The notes under the pieces are model-generated. The model was given only the letters and a program-made list of their open reading frames with translations, did not search any database and was not told where the DNA came from. The position numbers and the translations under genes were made by a program. A stretch of DNA of 5,693 bases, taken from contig CAYVJW010000105.1 in assembly GCA_964451885.1 (NCBI GenBank), positions 1 through 5,693 on the forward strand. The letters are read 5' to 3'. Shown here one piece after another: positions 1 through 5,693 of the stretch; within the stretch, counting starts at the first letter, position 1; the number at the start of each line of letters is the position of its first letter. The DNA comes from CAYVJW01 sp964451885. Its GTDB lineage: Bacteria; Patescibacteriota; Gracilibacteria; UBA4473.

Positions 1-2113
1 TTTTGACTTTTTTTGAGGTGAAAATTACGGACAGACGATTTAGGTCACACCCGTTGTTTTCGTAATAATACTCCAACGCTTTCTGTGTACACTGCCCGTA
101 TTTTCCGTCTATCTGTGTACAATTTGCCGGTAGAGCCTTCCCTGTTTTGGGGTCTTTATAGCTGCCGGTAGCCACCAATTTTCTCTGAACGGCCTGTACG
201 CTACAGGACAGAAGCCCCAGATCAGCGCATACTTTCTTTAGGCCTTCGTATATGTCGCATGCTCCCTTCTGCGTTTGCGTGCCCTGGATATCTCCTTCGT
301 AGCAGGAAGGGGGGATTTTTTTCAGCGCCTCGGGGAATTCTACGCACTCCGGCTTTTCGATTACCGCCGGTTCTCTCTTTTTTATCTCGATTTTTTCCGG
401 CTCCTCTGCCACGGTCAGTGGAGGTGCTTCTCCAAGGAAATCAATCCTTGTTACAAATTTTACGAGCGTGTAGGCGAGTATGGCGATAACCGCTCCTATG
501 ACCGCCCAGGCGATAATGTCGCGGCCTTTTTGGATCATTTCCGGCGTTCCGGAGCTGACGAGGTACATGACGCCTCCTATCATGACCATGATCACGGCAA
601 CCCCAAGGAGATAGGCGAGCATGGTGTTTGTAACCGCAGGCATAAGCCGGTTTGAAACGTAGCATACCCCGTCTTCTGCCCGATAAGGTCCTGGCAACAA
701 TCCCCCGTGAAATACGGGCGGCTTGTCGTCCCTTATGTCGCATTCGGGAGGGCATCCTACAAATCCTTGGTCAACCGCTTTCATGGCTACGTCGGTATTT
801 GATTCCAGGATGCCGTAGAGTTCATTACCTTCTGCCGGCAATTTACTTCCTCTTTTCGGGTCGGGGATGCTTATTTCGTTCTCCTGTCCTTCTTCTACAA
901 AAGAATTTAACATTTTTTCCCGGAACATCGGCATAACTTCGCATTTTTCGTTGTACCAATCTTGGAATTTTTTTACTTCGTCATCGGGACAGACTATCCA
1001 TTTGTTTTTTACGGCTTGCCTGGCTATTTCGGTATTGGGTCCGTGTTTTCCATCTTCTTCTAGCCGACTTGGGATTGCTCTGCTGGGATCTAGCTTAAAA
1101 GGTTCTTCATCTACTACATACTGGTAATACAACGGGTATTCACGATCTTTGTACCGGCCCCTTATCAGACATTTTTTATTTTTAAATAATCTGTTATACC
1201 AATTTTGAAACTTTTTTACTTCCGCTATCACCTCTTCGTCCCCGGTATATCCGTCTCCGTCTTTGCTTCTATCCAATTGGGCAGGAGAAAGTTTTGGAAA
1301 CTTTTTTTTGTAATCATTGTAATAAGGCATGAGTTTACCTTCAAATTCGCCGAAACTTTTGTCTTTGAAAACTTCCAGGTCCGCCTTCGTCACTGCGATC
1401 ACTTCCAGGGTGTAGTCCGCCGTGGCGGGTTTGTCCATGTCTATTTTGTCCAGTGTAACGGCAATGTCGTGGGCGTTATCCCCATCGAGGTCAATCCTTT
1501 CTGTTTCACCTTCTTTAAGGATGAATTTATGGGGCGTTCCACTGGCCACTACGAAAGTAACTTGATTTTCTTCTATTTTGGTTACCTCTATGTAATGCCT
1601 CTCCGGCAGGATTTTCCCCGTGCACTCTCCCTCTAGCCGGCAAATCCCTTCTTCCGGCTCGATTTCTATGCTCTGGCAGGGTTCTTCTTTTACTCCTGTG
1701 GTTAGGATTTTTAGGCCGAAATCCGCAAATCCTTTGTATATCTTTTTTCCCTCGGTAAGCAGTTTCATTGTAAAATCCGCAAAATCCCCCAACCCCTCTC
1801 CCCCTTTGGCTAGCACTTTTACGACAAATTCCGCCACATTCCCCAGGGCGCTCCCGCCTTCGGAAATGACTTTGACCATGTATTCGGCCAGTCCTTCTAA
1901 GGCTTCTCCTCCTTCGGCCAGTGCTTTCACGATAAATTCGGCGAAACTTTCTCCAGATTCCGCTTCCACGCTGGAAACCGCCAGCGCTTCATTTATTATT
2001 ACGTCTTCATTAAGCTCATCTCCTCCGAAAACAAAAAACATCATCATAATCCCCACCAAAACCTGCCGGTTTCGGAATAGTTTTTTGAAGAAAGAGGGGA
2101 TTTGTTTTTTCAT
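1..2113 (-). CDS. Large secreted multidomain protein with a VirB2/T4SS-pilin-like membrane domain (partial at 3' end)
   Basis: 704 codons are visible from ATG (2113); the frame is open to the left edge, so the C-terminus is missing. An in-frame TAA at 2140-2138 rules out an upstream start. Domains in order: signal peptide (hydrophobic core about 18-31, possible cleavage after ALA at 45); five 18-residue repeats (57-145); C146-x11-C158-x5-C164; a beta-rich segment (about 174-243) with RIDLDGDNAHDI, a possible acidic metal-binding turn; an Asp-rich loop SKDGDGYTGDEE (283-294); two peptidoglycan-binding-like units (298-376 and 379-455); two transmembrane helices (498-519 and 533-554) with the VirB2-type loop SSGTPEMIQKGRD between them; a charged linker; and a third peptidoglycan-binding-like unit (about 629-690). 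The pilin pairing predicts both flanks outside the cytoplasm, which fits the signal peptide, the many cysteines and the wall-binding-like units. It is a paralogue of the preceding gene, 58 bases upstream, and is probably co-transcribed with it. A structural or anchoring role in a cell-surface secretion or pilus apparatus is inferred. Confidence 0.92.
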   Translation of the reverse strand, partial: MKKQIPSFFKKLFRNRQVLVGIMMMFFVFGGDELNEDVIINEALAVSSVEAESGESFAEFIVKALAEGGEALEGLAEYMVKVISEGGSALGNVAEFVVKVLAKGGEGLGDFADFTMKLLTEGKKIYKGFADFGLKILTTGVKEEPCQSIEIEPEEGICRLEGECTGKILPERHYIEVTKIEENQVTFVVASGTPHKFILKEGETERIDLDGDNAHDIAVTLDKIDMDKPATADYTLEVIAVTKADLEVFKDKSFGEFEGKLMPYYNDYKKKFPKLSPAQLDRSKDGDGYTGDEEVIAEVKKFQNWYNRLFKNKKCLIRGRYKDREYPLYYQYVVDEEPFKLDPSRAIPSRLEEDGKHGPNTEIARQAVKNKWIVCPDDEVKKFQDWYNEKCEVMPMFREKMLNSFVEEGQENEISIPDPKRGSKLPAEGNELYGILESNTDVAMKAVDQGFVGCPPECDIRDDKPPVFHGGLLPGPYRAEDGVCYVSNRLMPAVTNTMLAYLLGVAVIMVMIGGVMYLVSSGTPEMIQKGRDIIAWAVIGAVIAILAYTLVKFVTRIDFLGEAPPLTVAEEPEKIEIKKREPAVIEKPECVEFPEALKKIPPSCYEGDIQGTQTQKGACDIYEGLKKVCADLGLLSCSVQAVQRKLVATGSYKDPKTGKALPANCTQIDGKYGQCTQKALEYYYENNGCDLNRLSVIFTSKKVK
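44..229 (-). other. Third peptidoglycan-binding-like unit (residues ~629-690)
   Basis: After the pilin helices, SVQAVQRKLVATGSY and then IDGKYGQCTQKALEYY again give the helix-loop-DGxxGxxTxxA order of PG_binding_1. Cysteines at both ends and within (C629, C689 and others) suggest disulfide stabilisation. The motif is clear, but no catalytic partner domain is visible before the window ends. Confidence 0.55.
440..643 (-). other. VirB2/T4SS-pilin-like two-helix membrane domain (residues 491-558)
   Basis: Helix one is MLAYLLGVAVIMVMIGGVMY plus LV (498-519). A short loop SSGTPEMIQKGRD follows, and helix two begins IIAWAVIGAVIAILAYTLV (533-554). The GGxMYLxSSG...KG...I.WAVIG..IA.LAY.LV pattern is characteristic of the VirB2/TrbC-like pilin family that is abundant in Patescibacteria. 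The loop carries K and R, so it is probably cytoplasmic, which places both flanks outside. Confidence 0.85.
749..979 (-). other. Diverged second copy of the peptidoglycan-binding-like unit (residues 379-455)
   Basis: The unit starts EVKKFQDWYN, nearly identical to the start of unit A. It ends ESNTDVAMKAVDQGFVGCP, matching unit A's TxxAxxAV...CP. The DG and GP residues of the canonical motif are lost here. The two copies are head to tail and 76-79 residues each, which indicates an internal tandem duplication. Confidence 0.55.
986..1222 (-). other. Peptidoglycan-binding-like unit A (residues 298-376)
   Basis: The unit starts EVKKFQNWYN and ends with DGKHGPNTEIARQAV followed by IVCP. The order of a V-x-x-[LF]-Q helix and then DGxxGPxTxxA matches the PG_binding_1 family pattern. 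The middle is longer than usual, with an insert of roughly 35 residues, so the call is by motif only. Confidence 0.55.
1679..1945 (-). repeat. Five tandem 54-bp repeats encoding 18-residue units
   Basis: The units encode residues 57-74, 75-92, 93-110, 111-128 and 129-145. They begin FAEFIVKALAEG, LAEYMVKVISEG, VAEFVVKVLAKG, FADFTMKLLTEG and FADFGLKILTTG. The first four units are exactly 18 residues with no indels. Units 1, 4 and 5 match units 1, 4 and 5 of the neighbouring gene best, so the five-unit array existed before the gene pair split. Confidence 0.9.
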
Positions 2114-2171
2114 TGGTTTTCTGAATCTTGATGGATTTTAAAGTTGGGATCGGGGCGAATAAGCTATTGAA

Positions 2172-3572
2172 TCATTGCCCCTGTACTTTGTTTTTTATTT
2201 CCTCCTTATACTCTTGTAATAATATTAGTACAAAATCTCCCGGTCGCTTGAACTCCTGCATTGTGTTTTCGAATAAGTTTGCGTCTGGTGAAAACCCGGT
2301 CCGCTCTACCTCTATTTCATCTCCGGATACCTGGAAAAAATCATCCTCCGGCCAATCAAGATTTTCTATCGTTTTCAGCTTGGCCTCCGCCGCGTCTACA
2401 ATCTTTTTATTGTCCTCCGTCATTTGAATTTCTCGTGCCGTTTTTCGTATTTTCTTCATATTGTTCATCAGAATGTTCACGACTTTCTGAGAAGTAAGCC
2501 CAAACCCCCTCACTTCTTCTATTGAAAAAAGTGGCCGGTTTCCTGCTGTATAGGCTATATCTATCCTGGGAACCGCGTTTATACCCCCTTCTACCGCAAA
2601 CAAGTCTTCAGTATTTTCCCAGTTTATCGACCGCAGGTTTTTATTCTCCCATTCTTTTATCGTTTCAATGACCGAGTTTATAATCTTGTTTTCTATCCCG
2701 CCCTCTATTGCTTCCTTGCTCGCGCAACATACCGCGACTCCTTTCATAAGTGCCCAACATTCGTCTTCCGGCATTATGGTCTCTGGTTCACATGTTTCCC
2801 CCAATCGACATAATCCCTCTACTCCTGGGTAATCCTGGCTTGTGCATTTTTGTTCTATTTCCGGCTCTTCTTCTGTTTCTATTCTCGGTCTTGCCTTCTT
2901 TGCCGATGCTTCCTCTCCTGCTGCCGGTTTCTTTTTTGGCTTTGAGGTGGTCATAGGTAGGTCTTCGGCTTCTTCGCTGCAGCACACTGCGCCTGCTCCG
3001 ATTTTGTCTTCGCATTTTTCGCCTTTGTCCAGACCTTTTTTGGTGGTGAGTACCAAAAATTCGATTCTTTTTCCTTCTTCGACCGTTGCTTTCGCTTTTC
3101 CTCCCCTCAGCCATTTATCTTGGTCGTTCTTTGGGGATTTTTTTCCGTAGGGAGCATACCAGTGAAGCATGTTCCAAGCCGGATCTGGTTCTTTCCCGTC
3201 AGTAACAATCTTTATCGCATAATTAGCCGATCCGGTCTTGGGCTTTGGTATCCCGTCAGTGAGCAGTTTTATGGAAAAGTCAGCAAAATCCTCATCTTTC
3301 TTGCCTTCGGATAAAACCTTTATGGCATATTCCGCCAGGTTTCCCAGAGCGCTCCCTCCTTTTGCGAGAACTTTTACGACAAACTCGATAAATTTCCCCA
3401 AGGCTGTTCCTTCCGTCAGGGCTTTTACTTCGAATTCAGCGTAAGGCTCGGCAGCCGCGGCTTCTGTTGCGGCTTGGGCGGTGTTAATTTTTGGATTTCC
3501 AAGGGTGAAAAATATGATCAATACCCCCGCCAGAACCGTTGTTTTTTTAAAAAGAGAGATAAATTTTTTCAT
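2172..3572 (-). CDS. Secreted protein with five 18-residue repeats and a six-cysteine module
   Basis: 466 residues, ATG start, TGA stop. Residues 1-34 are a typical signal peptide: MKK start, hydrophobic core 13-24 (VLAGVLIIFFTL), and AQA just before the likely cleavage site. Residues 44-131 are five tandem repeats of 17-19 residues, for example FIEFVVKVLAKGGSALGN. All nine cysteines lie between 187 and 283. Residues 187-198 are C-x9-CC, and residues 243-283 are C-x11-C-x5-C-x10-C-x9-CC, which suggests a small disulfide-bonded fold outside the cytoplasm. A Lys/Pro/Glu/Ala-rich linker (199-242) separates them. Residues 289-466 are charged, probably helical, and unrecognised. No transmembrane helix follows the signal peptide. 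The next gene downstream is a paralogue sharing signal peptide, repeats and part of the Cys pattern. No Shine-Dalgarno site is evident. The protein is probably released or surface-associated; its function is unknown. Confidence 0.92.
   Translation of the reverse strand: MKKFISLFKKTTVLAGVLIIFFTLGNPKINTAQAATEAAAAEPYAEFEVKALTEGTALGKFIEFVVKVLAKGGSALGNLAEYAIKVLSEGKKDEDFADFSIKLLTDGIPKPKTGSANYAIKIVTDGKEPDPAWNMLHWYAPYGKKSPKNDQDKWLRGGKAKATVEEGKRIEFLVLTTKKGLDKGEKCEDKIGAGAVCCSEEAEDLPMTTSKPKKKPAAGEEASAKKARPRIETEEEPEIEQKCTSQDYPGVEGLCRLGETCEPETIMPEDECWALMKGVAVCCASKEAIEGGIENKIINSVIETIKEWENKNLRSINWENTEDLFAVEGGINAVPRIDIAYTAGNRPLFSIEEVRGFGLTSQKVVNILMNNMKKIRKTAREIQMTEDNKKIVDAAEAKLKTIENLDWPEDDFFQVSGDEIEVERTGFSPDANLFENTMQEFKRPGDFVLILLQEYKEEIKNKVQGQ
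2724..2846 (-). other. Six-cysteine module (residues 243-283)
   Basis: The spacing is C243-x11-C255-x5-C261-x10-C272-x9-C282-C283. The pattern of three spaced cysteines followed by a final C...VCC superficially resembles small disulfide folds such as clip-like or trypsin-inhibitor-like domains, but homology to those is not claimed. The last part (C-x9-CC) recurs upstream in the same protein at residues 187-198. The first part (C-x11-C-x5-C) recurs in the downstream paralogue at residues 146-164. Confidence 0.7.
3180..3443 (-). repeat. Five tandem ~54-bp repeats encoding amphipathic 18-residue units
   Basis: The units encode residues 44-60, 61-78, 79-95, 96-114 and 115-131 of the 466-residue protein. 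They begin YAEFEVKALTEG, FIEFVVKVLAKG, LAEYAIKVLSEG, FADFSIKLLTDG and SANYAIKIVTDG. The spacing of hydrophobic residues around a fixed Lys, ending in a Gly-rich turn, suggests short amphipathic helices. The DNA of the units has diverged, so this is an old repeat, not a recent slippage product. Confidence 0.88.
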
Positions 3573-3636
3573 TTTTTATTTTCCATCTATTTTTACCAAA
3601 ATTTTGGGAAATTTGGAAGTCCTTCCCTCTTCCTAC

Positions 3637-5412
3637 TTACCCCTTGCCCCTGCTCAAAACCTCTGTCACCCTTTCCTGCACCGGCGCAACTGTCTCATCT
3701 TTTCTAAATGCCTTTATATATGTCTGAAAAAGCACTCTTTTTTCCGGATGTTTGGCTCTGTGCGTTTCCCTTAATTCATGAGCCCAGTCGAGAAAGGCTA
3801 AATAATTCGGGTGAGTGTCGATTCTTTCGAGGGGGGTGATAATATCATCGGGATTTTGGGCATTCGGATCTTCCACCCAAGCCCAAAGCTCAACTCTTTT
3901 GTTTGCCTGCGCTTTTTCGAAAGCCTTTTTGCCCGGCATTCCTCCGTTATACAAAATCCGGCTGTGGCTGTCTCTTTTTTTCAGGTTTCTTGTGATTTGT
4001 GATTCCGGAGGGGGCTTTTCTCCGTCTTGCGGGCGGATTGTTCTTTTGGTACGGGGGATTAGCACCGCCGAATTATCTTCCGAGTCAGTAGAAGGCTCTG
4101 TGGAGCAACCTGAAGATTTTTTCAATGCTTCGCGCGGAGGAAGCACTCGGTATTCGGCATTCATGTATCCGCACAAGGCATAAAGAATATGCATTCGCAA
4201 TGCTTCGTACTGCTGGGGCGCCAGCAGCTCGAGAATCAGATTTGGATCCAGCTTATCAATGGAAATATTGCCCTCGGCAGTAACCCAAAAGTACAAACTT
4301 TCAATACCGGGAACAGAAATAACTCTTTCCAGGCCATTGGCCATCACTATCTTTTCTTTTTCGCCTCCGGAAAGTTCGAATTTTTTGAAATTATCCCGGG
4401 TTATCAAACGCCCGCTGGCGATAAATTCTTCCTCGTTAGCCGGGCTTAAGAAAATATAGCTATCTTGCAAAACGACCTCTTCTTCTTTTTCCAGAGCCAT
4501 CGCAATACTGACAAGGTCGCGCCCGAGTATCGAAACATTCCAATACCGATCGGCCGTTTCCTTCAGATCCGAAGCATTAGTTTTATCCTGAGCATCCTCC
4601 CCAAAAACCACTTCCGCGGTTTCCTGTGTCTCAACGGTCTTTTTTGTTATATGAAGCATATTACTCATCACATCAATTATGTTTTTTTCAAAAAAAACCG
4701 CCGCAACCCTCTCTCTCTGGCTGTTATGGCTTCTCATTTGCGGGAGAAAGGTTCTTATCGTGTCCTCAAGCGCTGTAGCATGTTTGTGAAGCTGGCGGTA
4801 GATGTGGGTGATTTCGGAGGTATCACAAACCGATTCAAGTACGCTGTCGTCAAACTTTCTAAAAATATGATAAACAAGCCGTTCGTGAAGCGCCGTTGAG
4901 TGATACAAAAGGACTTTTCTTTTTGATTGCGGGGAAGTCATCAGCCCTTTTCCCTGTGCCCCGAGAAAGGTGGAAAAAGTAATTATTCTTGCGCTGTAAG
5001 CAAAAACATCTTGAAGTGATAGCCCCAATCTTTGGTGTTCAGTGAGCAAGTGAGCAGCCATTTGGGCGGCCGTTTCTTCTATGAGGGGTTTGTTTGCCTC
5101 ATAGAATTGCTTTTTTGGCACCTCTCGGTTGGCAAATACAGCTTCAGAAAACTGCCTCAGGTTTTCTATGCATTCCGGCGACAAAGGCTCTGTTTCTGAT
5201 AATTTCGGGTTGTAGACATGCCGGGTAAAATGTTCCAGCCCCTCCGCTATGTCTCTTTCATGCTTTTTCTTGCTCTTCGCCAGTTTTCTTCGAAACTTCG
5301 GAGGAAACAGCATTCTGTGGATGTTTTCGGCACCTGTAAATGCCCGGTTGAAATTTTCGGTAAATTGCTCCGGGGAGGTTATGCCTTCGGGAATCGTCGA
5401 TTCGTGGGACAT
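3637..5412 (-). CDS. Uncharacterised 591-residue soluble protein, first gene of the putative operon
   Basis: I do not recognise this protein. The start chosen is the ATG at 5412, beginning MSHESTIPEG. The frame could extend 26 codons to a GTG at 5490, but that would put the promoter inside the gene. It ends with TAA. There is no signal peptide or transmembrane segment, so it is probably cytoplasmic. Residues 38-55 are strongly basic (FRRKLAKSKKK within). Residues 80-310 look mostly helical and charged. Residues 310-420 look mixed alpha/beta (for example VPGIESLYFWVTAEG). Residues 430-482 form a Ser/Pro/Glu-rich linker. A separate C-terminal domain at about 483-570 contains RILYNGGMPGKK, VELWAWVEDP and YLAFLDWAHELR. 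The two downstream genes encode secreted proteins and follow after 64 bases, so a role in their expression, assembly or regulation is possible but not shown. Codon use and length support a real gene. Confidence 0.9.
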   Translation of the reverse strand: MSHESTIPEGITSPEQFTENFNRAFTGAENIHRMLFPPKFRRKLAKSKKKHERDIAEGLEHFTRHVYNPKLSETEPLSPECIENLRQFSEAVFANREVPKKQFYEANKPLIEETAAQMAAHLLTEHQRLGLSLQDVFAYSARIITFSTFLGAQGKGLMTSPQSKRKVLLYHSTALHERLVYHIFRKFDDSVLESVCDTSEITHIYRQLHKHATALEDTIRTFLPQMRSHNSQRERVAAVFFEKNIIDVMSNMLHITKKTVETQETAEVVFGEDAQDKTNASDLKETADRYWNVSILGRDLVSIAMALEKEEEVVLQDSYIFLSPANEEEFIASGRLITRDNFKKFELSGGEKEKIVMANGLERVISVPGIESLYFWVTAEGNISIDKLDPNLILELLAPQQYEALRMHILYALCGYMNAEYRVLPPREALKKSSGCSTEPSTDSEDNSAVLIPRTKRTIRPQDGEKPPPESQITRNLKKRDSHSRILYNGGMPGKKAFEKAQANKRVELWAWVEDPNAQNPDDIITPLERIDTHPNYLAFLDWAHELRETHRAKHPEKRVLFQTYIKAFRKDETVAPVQERVTEVLSRGKG

Positions 5413-5437
5413 TGGGGCGCGGAATAAACTTGGTGTA

Positions 5438-5465
5438 ATTATAGTGAGAATCTTGGTTTTGTCAA
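5438..5465 (-). promoter_or_regulatory. Near-consensus sigma-70-type promoter
   Basis: On the minus strand a perfect -35 box TTGACA (5465-5460) and a perfect -10 box TATAAT (5443-5438) are separated by 16 bases, one short of the optimum. Transcription would start near 5431, giving a leader of about 18 bases before the ATG at 5412, with no visible Shine-Dalgarno site. The promoter lies between the inverted-repeat element and the gene. It decides the start of that gene, because the alternative GTG at 5490 would lie upstream of the promoter. Activity is inferred from the match to consensus. Confidence 0.8.
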
Positions 5466-5488
5466 TATTCGATTGCGTGAAGGCTCTC

Positions 5489-5641
5489 ACTGAGGGTAAA
5501 GTCCCCCTGTGAAGGGGAATTTAGGGGGTTAAAGCCGAAGGCAATTCGCACAAACATCGCAACTGAATAAATCATGTTCGTTCTGTATTTCCTTCAGACT
5601 TAACCCCCCTACCCCCCTTAACAGGGGGGAGATCCCTCAGT
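5489..5641. repeat. 153-bp quasi-palindromic inverted-repeat element (MITE-like)
   Basis: The left arm starts ACTGAGGG (5489-5496), and the right arm ends with its exact complement CCCTCAGT (5634-5641). Reading inward, both arms repeat the same series: C-run, TGTGAA or TGTTAA, G-run, a second G-run, then TTAA. The left arm is 46 bases (5489-5534) and the right arm 43 bases (5599-5641). Weaker symmetry continues inward (CCGAAGG against CTGAAGG; AACAT 5553-5557 against ATGTT 5574-5578), so the whole element is roughly symmetric about 5565. Each arm also holds its own hairpin: CCCCT-GTGA-AGGGG at 5504-5517 and C6-TTAACA-G6 at 5612-5629. No transposase is present and no clear target duplication is seen. 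It is most likely a non-autonomous mobile element; a structured intergenic RNA or a two-way transcription block is also possible. Confidence 0.7.
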
Positions 5642-5693
5642 AGGCCGAATAGCCAGAGCCCATTGCTGAGCTCCAGCCTTCTAAGAACCGGAC
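5637..5693 (-). CDS. Possible C-terminal tail of an upstream gene (partial, 18 codons)
   Basis: A minus-strand frame is open from the right edge and ends at TGA (5639-5637). The 18 visible residues read VRFLEGWSSAMGSGYSAY. The stretch is too short to assign a family, and an 18-codon open frame can occur by chance. In favour: it has the same orientation as the rest of the window, and it stops exactly where the inverted-repeat element begins. The stop codon itself sits in the ACTGAGGG edge of that element, so the element may have supplied the terminus. No function can be suggested. Confidence 0.35.
   Translation of the reverse strand, partial: VRFLEGWSSAMGSGYSAY

Noticed and set aside
441..755. 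Minus-strand open frame of 104 codons in another frame
   Set aside because: It overlaps the pilin domain, whose own frame gives a clear family pattern. The alternative product is Arg/His-rich noise.
1232..1264. EF-hand-like calcium loop SKDGDGYTGDEE
   Set aside because: The acidic spacing is suggestive, but position 1 is Ser and the usual hydrophobic residue at position 8 is Thr. It is kept as a possible metal-binding turn only.
1205..1636. Plus-strand open frame of 143 codons
   Set aside because: It is antisense to the beta-rich and Asp-rich part of the large secreted protein. Its Phe-rich text arises from Glu/Lys codons read backwards.
1620..2141. Plus-strand open frame of 173 codons
   Set aside because: It lies wholly opposite the signal peptide and repeat region of the large secreted protein. 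Its Ser/Pro-rich repeating text is the mirror of the 54-bp repeats.
3596..3607. 12-base perfect palindrome CCAAAATTTTGG between genes
   Set aside because: It could be an operator, but in AT-rich intergenic DNA such a palindrome occurs easily. There is no second copy and no regulator nearby.
4465..4899. Plus-strand open frame of 144 codons
   Set aside because: It is antisense to the 591-residue gene, with no promoter or ribosome site and a composition typical of a shadow frame.
5612..5629. C6-TTAACA-G6 hairpin as a Rho-independent terminator
   Set aside because: No T-run follows the stem on either strand, and the hairpin is better explained as part of the inverted-repeat element.
1..5693. 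CRISPR array, tRNA or rRNA genes
   Set aside because: There are no regularly spaced direct repeats with unique spacers. The only direct repeats are coding 54-bp units without spacers, and no tRNA-like or rRNA-like sequence was seen on either strand.

Overview
The window looks like part of a Patescibacteria (Candidate Phyla Radiation) genome. This is inferred mainly from a two-helix VirB2-like pilin domain of the type common in that group, embedded in a long secreted Cys-containing protein. Supporting signs are uncharacterised ORFs, the lack of clear Shine-Dalgarno sites, and a G/C-run inverted-repeat element between genes. TGA ends at least one gene and never interrupts a reading frame, so this is the standard bacterial code, not the TGA=Gly code of Gracilibacteria/Absconditabacteria.

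All supported genes lie on the minus strand and are read from high to low coordinates. At the right edge (5637-5693) is a possible C-terminal tail of a gene that enters from outside. Its stop codon falls in the edge of a 153-bp quasi-palindromic repeat element (5489-5641). Just downstream on the minus strand is a near-consensus sigma-70-type promoter (TTGACA-N16-TATAAT, 5438-5465). It drives an unrecognised 591-residue soluble protein (3637-5412). Two secreted proteins follow, with gaps of 64 and 58 bases: a complete 466-residue protein (2172-3572) and the first 704 residues of a larger one (1-2113), which runs off the left edge. The spacing suggests one operon.

The two secreted proteins are diverged paralogues. 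Each has a signal peptide, then five tandem ~18-residue amphipathic repeats (pattern [FLVY]A[ED][FY]xxKxLxEGGxALGx), then Cys modules with matching spacing. Beyond that they differ. The 466-residue protein carries a six-cysteine module and an unknown C-terminal region. The larger one carries a beta-rich segment with a DLDGD motif, two divergent copies of a peptidoglycan-binding-like unit, the pilin-type transmembrane pair, and a third peptidoglycan-binding-like unit.

The best working picture is a cell-surface assembly: an envelope-anchored, type-IV-secretion-pilin-like protein with extracytoplasmic wall-binding arms, co-expressed with a secreted repeat/Cys partner and a cytoplasmic protein of unknown role. 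That joint function is inference; the domain architecture is read directly from the translation.
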